Below are positions 8,524 through 16,912 of a stretch of 64,000 bases of DNA, one piece after another; the stretch's first letter is position 1, and each line of letters begins with the position of its first letter. The position numbers were made by a program, and so were the translations under genes. The stretch is from JAHBNG01 sp039028975 (GTDB taxonomy: Bacteria; Chloroflexota; Anaerolineae; Caldilineales; Caldilineaceae): the NCBI GenBank assembly GCA_039028975.1, contig JBCCHB010000025.1, positions 62,001 to 126,000 of the forward strand, written 5' to 3'. Below the pieces are notes generated by a model. That model saw only the letters and a list, made by a program, of their open reading frames with translations, was not told where the DNA came from and ran no database searches.

Positions 8524-11500
8524 ATGTCTAGTTTGCGCGTTATCAAAGGGCTGTCTTTTCCAGGTGTAACCATATTTTTCCGTATGTTGATGATCGCGAT
8601 GTCACTGCTGGTTATCCTCTTGACCGCAGTGACATCCATGTCTGCTATCTCTATGGGTGAGAGAGAGTTCACTGTTGTTGAAGTAAGCACTCCTAGCATC
8701 AACTGCATATTTGATGTCGAATGTGAGATTGCTTTTAATGACAGGGTGACTACATTTGCTTTGCGAGGAACAGAGGGAGAAGGCATTCTCCAATCCCGCC
8801 TGTTGCCTATTGGTGAAGCAGAGACCCAGGCGGAGGGACTGTATGGGTACATGTATCAGATTGATCTAGGCAATGTTCAGGCCACGGATGAATCCGCCTG
8901 CCTGTCCGCGCTTCACCTTGATTTTGGGCCGGTAGAATCTTTAGATTATGACCAGGATGGCAACCTTGAGGATGCATATGCCATAACCAGAGGTGGCACA
9001 GGCAATATCAACATTGCCGGCATAGTGCAGGATGGTCAGACCATCAAAGTTTTCTTTGAACCAGATATTTGTCCGGGTATCCTAGCCCGCAATGGCGACA
9101 GCAGCTTCTTGGTTGGGTTGACTTCAACCTATCCGCCTCACCGACAGATGGCTCAGCTTGAAGGCACTTCAGGGCTATCCGAAGAGTTGGTAGCTAGTGT
9201 CCCCGAGTATCAGCAGGTGCCACCTGTGGCCATTGATCAAAGTATTTCCATCGAAGGACAGGAGCCAGTGAGTATTACGTTAAGGGGAGGTGATGAAAAC
9301 GACGATATATTGACCTTTTCCATTGTTTCGTCTCCCACCCAAGGCACTCTGGGACTGGTGACACCGCTTACCGATAGCAGCAGTCAGGTTGTTTATACCC
9401 CCGTATCAGGGGCCATCGGTTCAGATAGCTTCGAGTTTATCGTGGACGACGGTAGAGGCAACATGGATACTGCCACTGTTTCTATTCAGATTCTGCCTGC
9501 GTCTGGCCTCTACTTTGTGTGGGGTCAGGATAATCATCCAATTGCGAACGAACCGCTGAAGGTCTTTTGTTATGGCGATGACAAGGCGACAGACTTGAAG
9601 AGCGAGCATCAGATTACGACAGATGAGGTGGGACGCCCCTCTGAGGCAACGCCGCTTCCACGGAATTTGCCGGTTGATTGTCCCTATGTTGTGGCGCTGA
9701 ATCAGCTTCATGCCCAACCTTCTGGTAAACCCAATCGTGTTGAACCAGCATACACAATCTATGCCACAAGTTGGCGTACTGGGAGCAGCCAAGAGACTGA
9801 CTATTCTACCCCTAGCTGTACCATTGCTTGCGCGAGCAGTGAGCCTGTGACCCTACGACAAGATTGGCCCTTGGTTCTCTTTGAACCCGTCGTTTCGTTA
9901 GAGTGGGAACCAAAAGATGCTCAATATAGTGACGACCTCACGTCAAGCTTTCGCATGGCCTCAGCCTATTTGGCGGATCTAACCGATGGCTATATGGCCT
10001 TCAAAAGCCCAATTATCCACACCAGAGGAGAGGAGTGGTACAGTGCCGATCTGCGCTTTCAGGTTGCCAATGACCTACGTCCGTCGGCTTTTGTGGGAGG
10101 CATTGTCAGTGAGACTGTCCCCTACGTGACCAGCAGCAAAGTTGTGACGCTTGATGAGGCCGGGTTCATTATTAGCACAACAGTTCCCATTTCGGTGGAG
10201 TTTGAATCTGGGGCCACATATTATGGCCGCTACTGGGATGGTGACGAGGCTCATGAAGGGCCGTGGAATGCAGCAGATGGCGCCGGTGCTCGCACCATCA
10301 TCCATGAATGGCTGCACTATGCACTCTTTCTCTATGATGAATACGGCCATACGGTGAATGATCATGCGGCGTACTGTTCCTGTGCAGATCTGCCTCTATT
10401 AGATGACGGGCTAGATATGGTTTGCAATGAAGTGGATGCAGAAAGTGCTTCCTCGGCCATGGCATTTCACTATACGTCCAGCGAACTCTGGCATCAGCTT
10501 GACGTTGAATCATCCGCTGGTGCCTGTCTGTTTTCCACTCAATACCAAGTGCATGGGGAGAGCGATTGGGAGACATTAGAACGATGGTTCGAGATTCAGA
10601 GCCTTGCCCTGCCTAAGCTAACGAGACTGCGTGCGCCAACCATGGGGCCCCATGCCCCCTCTGAGCTGACGCCATCTCAACCGACTCTTTTGGGTGTCAG
10701 AGTAGCAGGTAGCTCTGATCCGCTCGGGGAATGGGGACCGTTGGCCGATCTCTTTGGGCCTGAATTGGGTCCGTTGACGCCAGAAGAAAATCACCTCTAT
10801 TTGCCAGTGGTGATACCGGCAGTAGCTGATATGGCATTAGTTGATTCAACAGTAGCTGATTTCGTAGAGCTCGACTTGGCCACGACCCATTCAGCAGAAA
10901 GTATGTCAAAGAGTGCGGCAGCGCTAAATGCCTCCACTACAAGCGCCTCCACCACCAACGTAGCCATAGACGTGGCCGATGGTACAGATGTGGTTGGTAA
11001 CACAGCGACCCAGGCTTATCTGCTTCAAGGCGATCCAACCGTGCCGCCCGAGCGCATTTTACACCAAGGAACCAGTGTAGGATTGAACGATTCATCCGGG
11101 AATCTGGGGGAAATTGATGTTTGGGGACATGATGAAGATGATCAATTGCGCATCTTTATGGATAGGTATACGCTACCCAATACTGTCACTCCAGGTCGTT
11201 TTATCTCTCCACTACTCGAAGAAGAGGGCGGGCCAGGAAGGATAGGGATTCCTGGTGAGATAACCCTTGAGGAAAACTTATGGGGTTCTTCATTGGACTT
11301 AGATTATGAGATGCTCAATGGTCAGGTCGTCATCATGAGGGCTTCTTTAAGCTGGACCAACCAGGAGCAACCTGGGGATGGGTTATTTGCTCGAATTTGT
11401 GTACCCGACGCAGCCATCGGCTGTCCTGAGGATTGGCGTGAACCTATGGTCTATGTTCCTACCCTGAATCGATATATGGCTACTTTCGATTTTAGCACTT

Positions 11501-12123
11501 ACTGGTCAGTCGGTACGGTTCCTCCTTATGGAATCATAGCGATTGAGCTAAACTCGGAGTCAACTGCTGACACGTCTGACTTCGATAGACTTATCCGCTG
11601 GTTTCGGGATGCTGGGGGCGTGGGACCGGCTCACTGCCATGATGCACCCCTTCGGGATGGTCTGCTGATGGTCGATACAACGACTGAGAAGCGTATCGTC
11701 GATCAAAATTGTAATCGCGTGATGAGCATGCCCGCCACCGATTATCAGGCCCTCTTCACACCCATCATTGATCCAGAGGTGGCGCCTGATAGCAAGCTCA
11801 TTGGGATGCCATTGGATGTGGATATCCTGTTAAACGCCAACTGTGTTGGGCGTGAAGATCAAATAGAGGATAACGACCTAGAGAAGAACTATGGTGTCAA
11901 ACTGACTCTATTTTATAGTCAAGAGGACATTGAGCGTGCGGGCTTAGATGAAAGCCATGAAGAGGAGTTAGTGATTTGGCATTATAAACGAAATTCAGAC
12001 GGGGGAGGTACCTGGGATATCGCCGACAATAGCTTGATCTACACCCATGATTCAATGCTGAATTGGGTTGCAGTAGAGGGGATTACTGAAGATGGCATCT
12101 ATGCCGTAGGCTGGCAGAACTAA
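8524..12123 (+). CDS. Large exported protein with CLCA-like zinc metalloprotease domain
   Basis: 1199 residues from ATG 8524, chosen over the in-frame TTG 8485 because GAGGAG lies 8 bases upstream. An N-terminal hydrophobic segment (about 10-45) serves as signal or anchor. A cadherin/Ig-like domain of tandem-95 type spans about 220-320 (DENDDILTFSIVSSPTQGTL, GSDSFEFIVDDGRG). At residue 594, HEWLHYALFLYDEY matches the HExxH...DE zinc motif of calcium-activated chloride channel regulator proteins (CLCA, peptidase family M87; HEWxHxxxGxxDEY). The downstream C..C..ASSAMAFHY part also resembles the CLCA cysteine/ASIM segment. The usual Gly between His and Asp is Phe here. The C-terminal half is beta-rich and not assigned. 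It probably acts on the cell surface. The substrate is unknown. Confidence 0.8.
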   Translation: MSSLRVIKGLSFPGVTIFFRMLMIAMSLLVILLTAVTSMSAISMGEREFTVVEVSTPSINCIFDVECEIAFNDRVTTFALRGTEGEGILQSRLLPIGEAETQAEGLYGYMYQIDLGNVQATDESACLSALHLDFGPVESLDYDQDGNLEDAYAITRGGTGNINIAGIVQDGQTIKVFFEPDICPGILARNGDSSFLVGLTSTYPPHRQMAQLEGTSGLSEELVASVPEYQQVPPVAIDQSISIEGQEPVSITLRGGDENDDILTFSIVSSPTQGTLGLVTPLTDSSSQVVYTPVSGAIGSDSFEFIVDDGRGNMDTATVSIQILPASGLYFVWGQDNHPIANEPLKVFCYGDDKATDLKSEHQITTDEVGRPSEATPLPRNLPVDCPYVVALNQLHAQPSGKPNRVEPAYTIYATSWRTGSSQETDYSTPSCTIACASSEPVTLRQDWPLVLFEPVVSLEWEPKDAQYSDDLTSSFRMASAYLADLTDGYMAFKSPIIHTRGEEWYSADLRFQVANDLRPSAFVGGIVSETVPYVTSSKVVTLDEAGFIISTTVPISVEFESGATYYGRYWDGDEAHEGPWNAADGAGARTIIHEWLHYALFLYDEYGHTVNDHAAYCSCADLPLLDDGLDMVCNEVDAESASSAMAFHYTSSELWHQLDVESSAGACLFSTQYQVHGESDWETLERWFEIQSLALPKLTRLRAPTMGPHAPSELTPSQPTLLGVRVAGSSDPLGEWGPLADLFGPELGPLTPEENHLYLPVVIPAVADMALVDSTVADFVELDLATTHSAESMSKSAAALNASTTSASTTNVAIDVADGTDVVGNTATQAYLLQGDPTVPPERILHQGTSVGLNDSSGNLGEIDVWGHDEDDQLRIFMDRYTLPNTVTPGRFISPLLEEEGGPGRIGIPGEITLEENLWGSSLDLDYEMLNGQVVIMRASLSWTNQEQPGDGLFARICVPDAAIGCPEDWREPMVYVPTLNRYMATFDFSTYWSVGTVPPYGIIAIELNSESTADTSDFDRLIRWFRDAGGVGPAHCHDAPLRDGLLMVDTTTEKRIVDQNCNRVMSMPATDYQALFTPIIDPEVAPDSKLIGMPLDVDILLNANCVGREDQIEDNDLEKNYGVKLTLFYSQEDIERAGLDESHEEELVIWHYKRNSDGGGTWDIADNSLIYTHDSMLNWVAVEGITEDGIYAVGWQN

Positions 12124-12146
12124 AGAGCAGCTGATTTGATAGTGGA

Positions 12147-12232
12147 TATAGACATCAAGAAAAAGATTTTCCGCCCTTACCCTTCGACACGCTCAGGGGG
12201 CGGTTGGAAAATCTTTTTCTTAAAAACTATAG
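12147..12232. repeat. Family B palindromic element, copy 1
   Basis: 86 bases, in reverse orientation relative to copies at 16819 and 34612. Long complementary arms (AAGAAAAAGATTTTCC and GGAAAATCTTTTTCTT) enclose a core close to CCTTCGACAAGCTCAGG, with TATAG at both ends. It lies 24 bases after the stop of the metalloprotease gene and could also end its transcript. Confidence 0.85.
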
Positions 12233-12300
12233 TTTGTAACCATCCACCATCCACTATCTACTCTTCCCCCCCGCCCCAACAGATGGTATAATTTCTCTAC

Positions 12301-12385
12301 CGTACTCCGCTCCGTTTCAATAGCGTATTTTGCTTTCTCTGATAGAGTAAAGGGAAGCTATGGTTTTGAAAGCGGCCGCAGTATA
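12301..12385. repeat. Family A palindromic element, copy 2
   Basis: Begins CGTACTCCGCTCCGTTTC and ends GCGGCCGCAGTATA, with a weak internal hairpin. It stands 43 bases before the moxR-like start, so any promoter of that operon lies in or beside it. Together with the family B copy it accounts for most of the 305-base gap 12124-12428. Confidence 0.75.
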
Positions 12386-12428
12386 AGTTCAATCGAATCC
12401 CCACACAAATAGGAAACCATCGAATTAC

Positions 12429-13376
12429 ATGAATGAAATTCAGCAGCTCGCTCAGACCATCGGCGATAATATCAAAAAGGTTATTGTGGGCAAAGAGGAT
12501 GTGGTTGAGAATCTGGTCATTGCCCTGCTCTGCGAGGGGCACGTCCTTTTAGAAGATGTCCCCGGTGTTGGTAAAACCATGTTGGCACGAGCCATGGCCG
12601 TAAGCCTAGGCGCAGATTTCCGGCGGCTTCAATGTACGCCTGACCTGCTCCCCAGTGATGTAACAGGCGTGAGTATCTTCAACCAAGAGACTCGTCAGTT
12701 TCAATTTATGGAGGGGCCAGCCTTTACCCACATCCTTCTTTCGGATGAGATCAATCGGGCCACACCCCGTACCCAAGCTGCCTTACTCGAGTGTATGGGG
12801 GAACGACAGGTTACGGTAGATGGACTGACCCGCCCACTGCCTCGCCCTTTTTTGGTCTTAGCAACCCAGAATCCAGTTGAGTATGAAGGAACATTCCCCC
12901 TACCCGAAGCGCAATTGGATCGCTTCCTCTTTAAGCTTCAGCTTGGCTACCTTCCGCCAGCTCAAGAGAGTGAGATGCTGCTGAATTTGGGTGGGGAACA
13001 TCCTATCTCGTCTCTAGAAAGGGTTGTTGATTACGAAAAAATTCCTCAATTAGCCGAGCAGGTTTGGCAGATTCGAGTTGATGATACGCTACGCGATTAT
13101 GTGGTGGCTTTGGTTCAGGCGACCCGCAATCATAGCGATCTGGCATTGGGCGCCAGTCCACGTGGTTCCCTAGGCCTTTACCGCAGTGCTCAGGCTCGGG
13201 CGGCAGTGAATGGACGCGATTATGTGCTGCCCGATGATGTCCAGGCTGTAGCACCATTGGCCTTACCTCATCGTTGCATTGTGCAGCCAGAAAGTGCGCT
13301 GCGCAACCGTACGGCAGAAGCGATTGTGGCTGAAATTTTGGAGTCAACCCCCTTGGAATTGGGGGGGGTTGAGTAA
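12429..13376 (+). CDS. MoxR-family AAA+ ATPase
   Basis: 315 residues, the normal MoxR length. Walker A is VPGVGKT (about 44-50), Walker B is HILLSDEINRA, and sensor 1 is FLVLATQNPVEYEGTFPLPEAQLDRF, all hallmark MoxR segments. These ATPases act as chaperones for maturation or activation of partner proteins, typically encoded with DUF58 and transglutaminase or VWA proteins. The next two genes fit this (DUF58 and DUF4129), so the three are read as one operon. No transglutaminase domain is seen in this copy of the cluster. Confidence 0.95.
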   Translation: MNEIQQLAQTIGDNIKKVIVGKEDVVENLVIALLCEGHVLLEDVPGVGKTMLARAMAVSLGADFRRLQCTPDLLPSDVTGVSIFNQETRQFQFMEGPAFTHILLSDEINRATPRTQAALLECMGERQVTVDGLTRPLPRPFLVLATQNPVEYEGTFPLPEAQLDRFLFKLQLGYLPPAQESEMLLNLGGEHPISSLERVVDYEKIPQLAEQVWQIRVDDTLRDYVVALVQATRNHSDLALGASPRGSLGLYRSAQARAAVNGRDYVLPDDVQAVAPLALPHRCIVQPESALRNRTAEAIVAEILESTPLELGGVE

Positions 13377-13435
13377 GATGATCTTCAACAAGGTAACGTC
13401 CAGCACAATGACATTAAGCCAAATAGAGACCTTCC

Positions 13436-14686
13436 ATGCATAGCATCTTTTGGGCGTTGATTGTCCTTTCATTGGTGGCCGTGCTCATGCGTATGGATTG
13501 GGTCTACTACCTCATCTATGTGGTGGGGGGCGTCTGGCTCTTCAGCCACTGGTGGATCCGCCGCAGCCTGGGAAGGATTCAGGTCCATCGTGCGGTGGAG
13601 AATCGGGCCTTTCCAGGCGAAATCCTGACAGCTCAGGTTCATGTGCGCAACCACAGCCGTCTTCCGCTACCCTGGCTTCACGTCCAAGAGAAGGTCCCCT
13701 TTGCTCTGCGTGATGCCACAAACTATCGAGCGGTCCTCTCTGTTCCAGGTCAATCGGACATTCACTGTGACTTTGACTATCGCTGTACCAAGCGTGGATA
13801 CTATGAAGTCGGCCCGCTTTCGCTCCAAACGGGAGATCTTTTCGGATTTGTGGGTACGGAATGGCAGGAGAGCGCATCCCAATCGATAATCGTCTATCCC
13901 CAAGTCGTTAGCTTAGAGCAATTGGGACTGCCCAGTCGCTCTCCATTTGGTGGACGAGCTAGTAAGCAGCGCCTCTTTGAAGATCCAGCTAGGCTGGCTG
14001 GAGTGCGAGAGTATGCGGCAGGGGACAGTATGCGGGCCATTCATTGGAAGGCCAGCGCGCGTGAAGGCGATTTGCAGGTAAAGAAATTTCAACCCGCCAT
14101 CGATCTCAACGTAGTTTTGGTCCTCGATCTCAATCGCCAAGCCTACCCTGTCTTACAATTGGTTGGCTCCAGTGAATGGGGAATCGTCGTAGCAGCCTCA
14201 ATTGCCAGCCATATCATTGGTCAACAACGCCAGCAAGTAGGATTGATCACCAACGGACTGGACCCGTTGGCTACAATCGGTGACAACAATCCTATCGTAG
14301 AAGGAGCCGTTGCTGGGCAAGATGATAGCGAGGGTCGAATGGCGGACCCCATTCCAACACGCAATGGGCGCGGTCATTTGATGAGTATTCTGACCCTGCT
14401 TGCTCGAATCCAGCTAAACGATTTGGAACAACCATTGGCCCAGTGGCTCCCTGGCCAGCTAACCAATTTAGAATGGGGAACAACCGTTGTCGTCGTCACC
14501 CCAACCCTAGATGAAAAGGGTTTGTGGATGCTTCACAACGCCTATCGACGTGGCTCAGATATCGTTGTCCTCCTCACTGCACCCGACGCTGATTTCAAGA
14601 ACATGCAAGCACGAGGTGAGAAATTGGGCGTCCAACTTTACCAAGCTGTGTGGGAGAAAGATCTGCAGGCTGTGAGTGATGGATAG
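13436..14686 (+). CDS. DUF58 domain membrane protein
   Basis: 416 residues. Two hydrophobic stretches at the N-terminus (about 3-16 and 20-35) anchor it. A beta-rich part with VHVRNHSRLPLPWLHVQEKVP and YRCTKRGYYEVGPLSLQTGDLFGF follows. The DUF58 signature LAGVREYAAGDSMRAIHWKA is at about 185-210, and the C-terminal half (VVLVLDLNR) resembles a von Willebrand A fold. Proteins of this family are encoded beside MoxR ATPases and are their likely partners in envelope functions. It starts 60 bases after the moxR stop and is followed by the DUF4129 gene. Confidence 0.92.
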   Translation: MHSIFWALIVLSLVAVLMRMDWVYYLIYVVGGVWLFSHWWIRRSLGRIQVHRAVENRAFPGEILTAQVHVRNHSRLPLPWLHVQEKVPFALRDATNYRAVLSVPGQSDIHCDFDYRCTKRGYYEVGPLSLQTGDLFGFVGTEWQESASQSIIVYPQVVSLEQLGLPSRSPFGGRASKQRLFEDPARLAGVREYAAGDSMRAIHWKASAREGDLQVKKFQPAIDLNVVLVLDLNRQAYPVLQLVGSSEWGIVVAASIASHIIGQQRQQVGLITNGLDPLATIGDNNPIVEGAVAGQDDSEGRMADPIPTRNGRGHLMSILTLLARIQLNDLEQPLAQWLPGQLTNLEWGTTVVVVTPTLDEKGLWMLHNAYRRGSDIVVLLTAPDADFKNMQARGEKLGVQLYQAVWEKDLQAVSDG

Positions 14687-14799
14687 TGGGGATGGTTCCC
14701 CTGTGATCCCTGGGGCGAGGCTCCAAATTCTAGCACGGAATTCGGCTACCGAATGATAAGGCGAGTTAAGGCAACCGATAAGAGGAAAAAGAGTAAAAG

Positions 14800-16716
14800 A
14801 TGGCCGATAATCAAATGGAAGCTGCTGCCCAAGATGATAGCCTATCCCAAAGCGGTTCAATGGAGGACCGGCCCGTCATAGTCAACCGCACATCGCCAGA
14901 CGATCTTGAGTTGCACTATGACTATCCTTGGCTGACCTCTATCTCCCGGCCTCTACTGATTGCCGTTCTTACAGGGAGTTTGACTGTTGCGCTGCTGACC
15001 TTTTTACGCTATGCCATCTCTGGAATTCCCATTCTGTACACGGGCGTTATGTTGCTATTGACGGTAACGGCCACGATTGCTGGCTGTGCTTCGACCACAT
15101 GGATGGCTCAGCCAACCCAGCGCATGAAACGTAATGCAGGGCTACGCTTGGCCGAATTTGGCCTCTTGTTTGGATTAACCCGCCTTCTTTCCTGGATAAC
15201 GGTAGGAAATTGGCCGTCGCTAGAGCTATTCCTAACTCGTCCGCTCGAATCTATGCTAGATGGTGCCTTTATTTTAAGTTTGGTGGTCGTTGGCTTAGCC
15301 TGGGGGATGGCGAGCAGCATCACGGGTGATTTTCTTAAAATTAGCCTCCAGCCCGATGAGCTCTATGCAGCTCAACAACGAACAGGTCGCAGCAGCGATG
15401 ATCCGACGCCGCCCAACTACACAAATCGCCGGGCCGTCTTGAGTGGTTTTGTCTCCAAATGGATGATTGGTGGCGTCTTTATGGTTCTGCTTTCGGCTGG
15501 AACTCAGCTCCAACCATCTGACAACGGCTTTTTTGCTTTGGGTCGGCAAAATATCGATCCGGTTGTGATTGCAGCCACGGTTCTCTACTTTTTGACCGGA
15601 CTCATCCTGATTAGCCAGGGGCAGTTTGCCGTTCTGCGCGCTCGCTGGACCATAGAGAAGGTTCCCAGCGCCGATAGTGTTGTGCGCAATTGGCCTTTGT
15701 ATGGCACCTTGCTAATCGGTGCTATTGGCTTGGTGGCGACCATGCTGCCCTTTGGCGGCACCTTCTACTTTGCCCAAATCCTGACGACGATTATTCGTGC
15801 CATTTCCTCGTTTGTGCTTACGGCCATGCAAATTGTTTTAGGGATATTTGGCCTATTCCTATCTCTCTTTTTGGGGGAATCTGAAGACGTTGTTGAAACA
15901 CCGGCACAAGAGCCGATTCAGCCTTTTCAGATGCCAGAACCTACCCCAGAAACGACTGGCCCACCGCCTTGGCTTGGCGGTACCATCTTTTGGATTATCA
16001 TTACTCTACTGCTGGGTTATGCGCTCTACATCTACCTTAGCGGTCGAGGTGTGAACCTGGTCTGGTTGCGGCGCTTCTGGGCATTGCTTATTATGCGGAT
16101 TCGAGAGCTATTTGGCGCGTATGGGGATTGGCGCGCCACCCGCAACATCTTCTCAAGGAAAGGCGATAATGACGAGGGGATGGCAGATGGGACACGCCCA
16201 CCAGGCTGGCTCAAACGCTTGCGATTAAGCGACCTTAACCCAGATCAGCAGGTACGCTACTTCTACATGACCTTACTCGAAGAAGCCCAAGAGGCTGGTA
16301 TGGGTCGCCGTCATTCAGAGACCCCAAACCGTTACAGTCCTCGGCTAACAGAACGGCTGCATCCGGTACCAGCTCCACTCCAAGATTCTGAAGTAGATAC
16401 AGATCCTGAATCAGATGAAGGAAGCCAAGAAGAGACAAGCATGATGGATACGAGTAGACAGGGGGCTGATTCCGGTAGTGAGATAGCAGATAGTGAGGCG
16501 GAAAGGAATGAGGCAGAGGGTGGTGAGATGAGTCCCGCAGAACAAAACTTGGCTAGGCAGAAAGCTATGCAGGCAACCCAAGAACAGGTCGATTCCCTCA
16601 CGGATGCCTTTCTGCGCGTTCGATATGCTGGTACAGCCACTGATCCCACCGTGCTTACCAACCTGAGAAAGATGTGGGAAGAGCTAAAAAACCGTATCGG
16701 CAGGGCGTCGACCTAA
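14800..16716 (+). CDS. Multi-pass membrane protein with C-terminal DUF4129 domain
   Basis: 638 residues. Hydrophobic segments are at about 48-70, 75-97, 115-130, 150-170, 220-240, 260-280, 300-350 and 395-415. A cytoplasmic tail follows, in which LNPDQQVRYFYMTLLEEAQEAGM and the final LTDAFLRVRYAGTATDPTVL bracket a DUF4129 domain split by an acidic, low-complexity insert (about 525-600). DUF4129 commonly forms the C-terminus of transglutaminase-like membrane proteins beside MoxR/DUF58. Here the transglutaminase core is absent. AAGAGGAAAAAGAG before ATG 14800 is the ribosome-binding region. Its role is unknown beyond the envelope-associated context. Confidence 0.82.
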   Translation: MADNQMEAAAQDDSLSQSGSMEDRPVIVNRTSPDDLELHYDYPWLTSISRPLLIAVLTGSLTVALLTFLRYAISGIPILYTGVMLLLTVTATIAGCASTTWMAQPTQRMKRNAGLRLAEFGLLFGLTRLLSWITVGNWPSLELFLTRPLESMLDGAFILSLVVVGLAWGMASSITGDFLKISLQPDELYAAQQRTGRSSDDPTPPNYTNRRAVLSGFVSKWMIGGVFMVLLSAGTQLQPSDNGFFALGRQNIDPVVIAATVLYFLTGLILISQGQFAVLRARWTIEKVPSADSVVRNWPLYGTLLIGAIGLVATMLPFGGTFYFAQILTTIIRAISSFVLTAMQIVLGIFGLFLSLFLGESEDVVETPAQEPIQPFQMPEPTPETTGPPPWLGGTIFWIIITLLLGYALYIYLSGRGVNLVWLRRFWALLIMRIRELFGAYGDWRATRNIFSRKGDNDEGMADGTRPPGWLKRLRLSDLNPDQQVRYFYMTLLEEAQEAGMGRRHSETPNRYSPRLTERLHPVPAPLQDSEVDTDPESDEGSQEETSMMDTSRQGADSGSEIADSEAERNEAEGGEMSPAEQNLARQKAMQATQEQVDSLTDAFLRVRYAGTATDPTVLTNLRKMWEELKNRIGRAST

Positions 16717-16743
16717 GGTTGATCTCCTACCAATACGGCCATT

Positions 16744-16821
16744 TATACTCCGCCAGAAAAGTCTTGTCCCGGCTCTCGTCCAATCCAAACAGGGCAATCC
16801 AGAGGGGCGAGATCTTTTCTA
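16744..16821. repeat. Family C palindromic element, copy 1
   Basis: Starts TATACTCCGCCAGAAAAG then TCTTGTCCCGG, with a degenerate complementary arm GCGAGATCTTTTCTATAG. It abuts family B copy 2, sharing the CTATAG border, as if one element had inserted at the TA of the other. Confidence 0.6.
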
Positions 16822-16903
16822 TAGTCTTTAAGAAGAAGATTTTCCAGCCGCCCTTCGACAAGCTCAGGGGACAACTGGAAAATCTTTTTCTGGATATCTA
16901 TAG
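16819..16903. repeat. Family B palindromic element, copy 2
   Basis: 85 bases from CTATAG to CTATAG. Arms AAGAAGATTTTCCAG and CTGGAAAATCTTTTTC surround the core CCCTTCGACAAGCTCAGGGG. It lies between the convergent ends of the DUF4129 gene and the GH113-like gene, where it could serve as a two-way terminator. Confidence 0.85.
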
Positions 16904-16912
16904 CCATCAATC

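Noticed and set aside
13450..13903. Several overlapping frames in both strands inside the DUF58 gene
   Set aside because: Shadow frames of a well-supported gene; no motifs or ribosome-binding sites.
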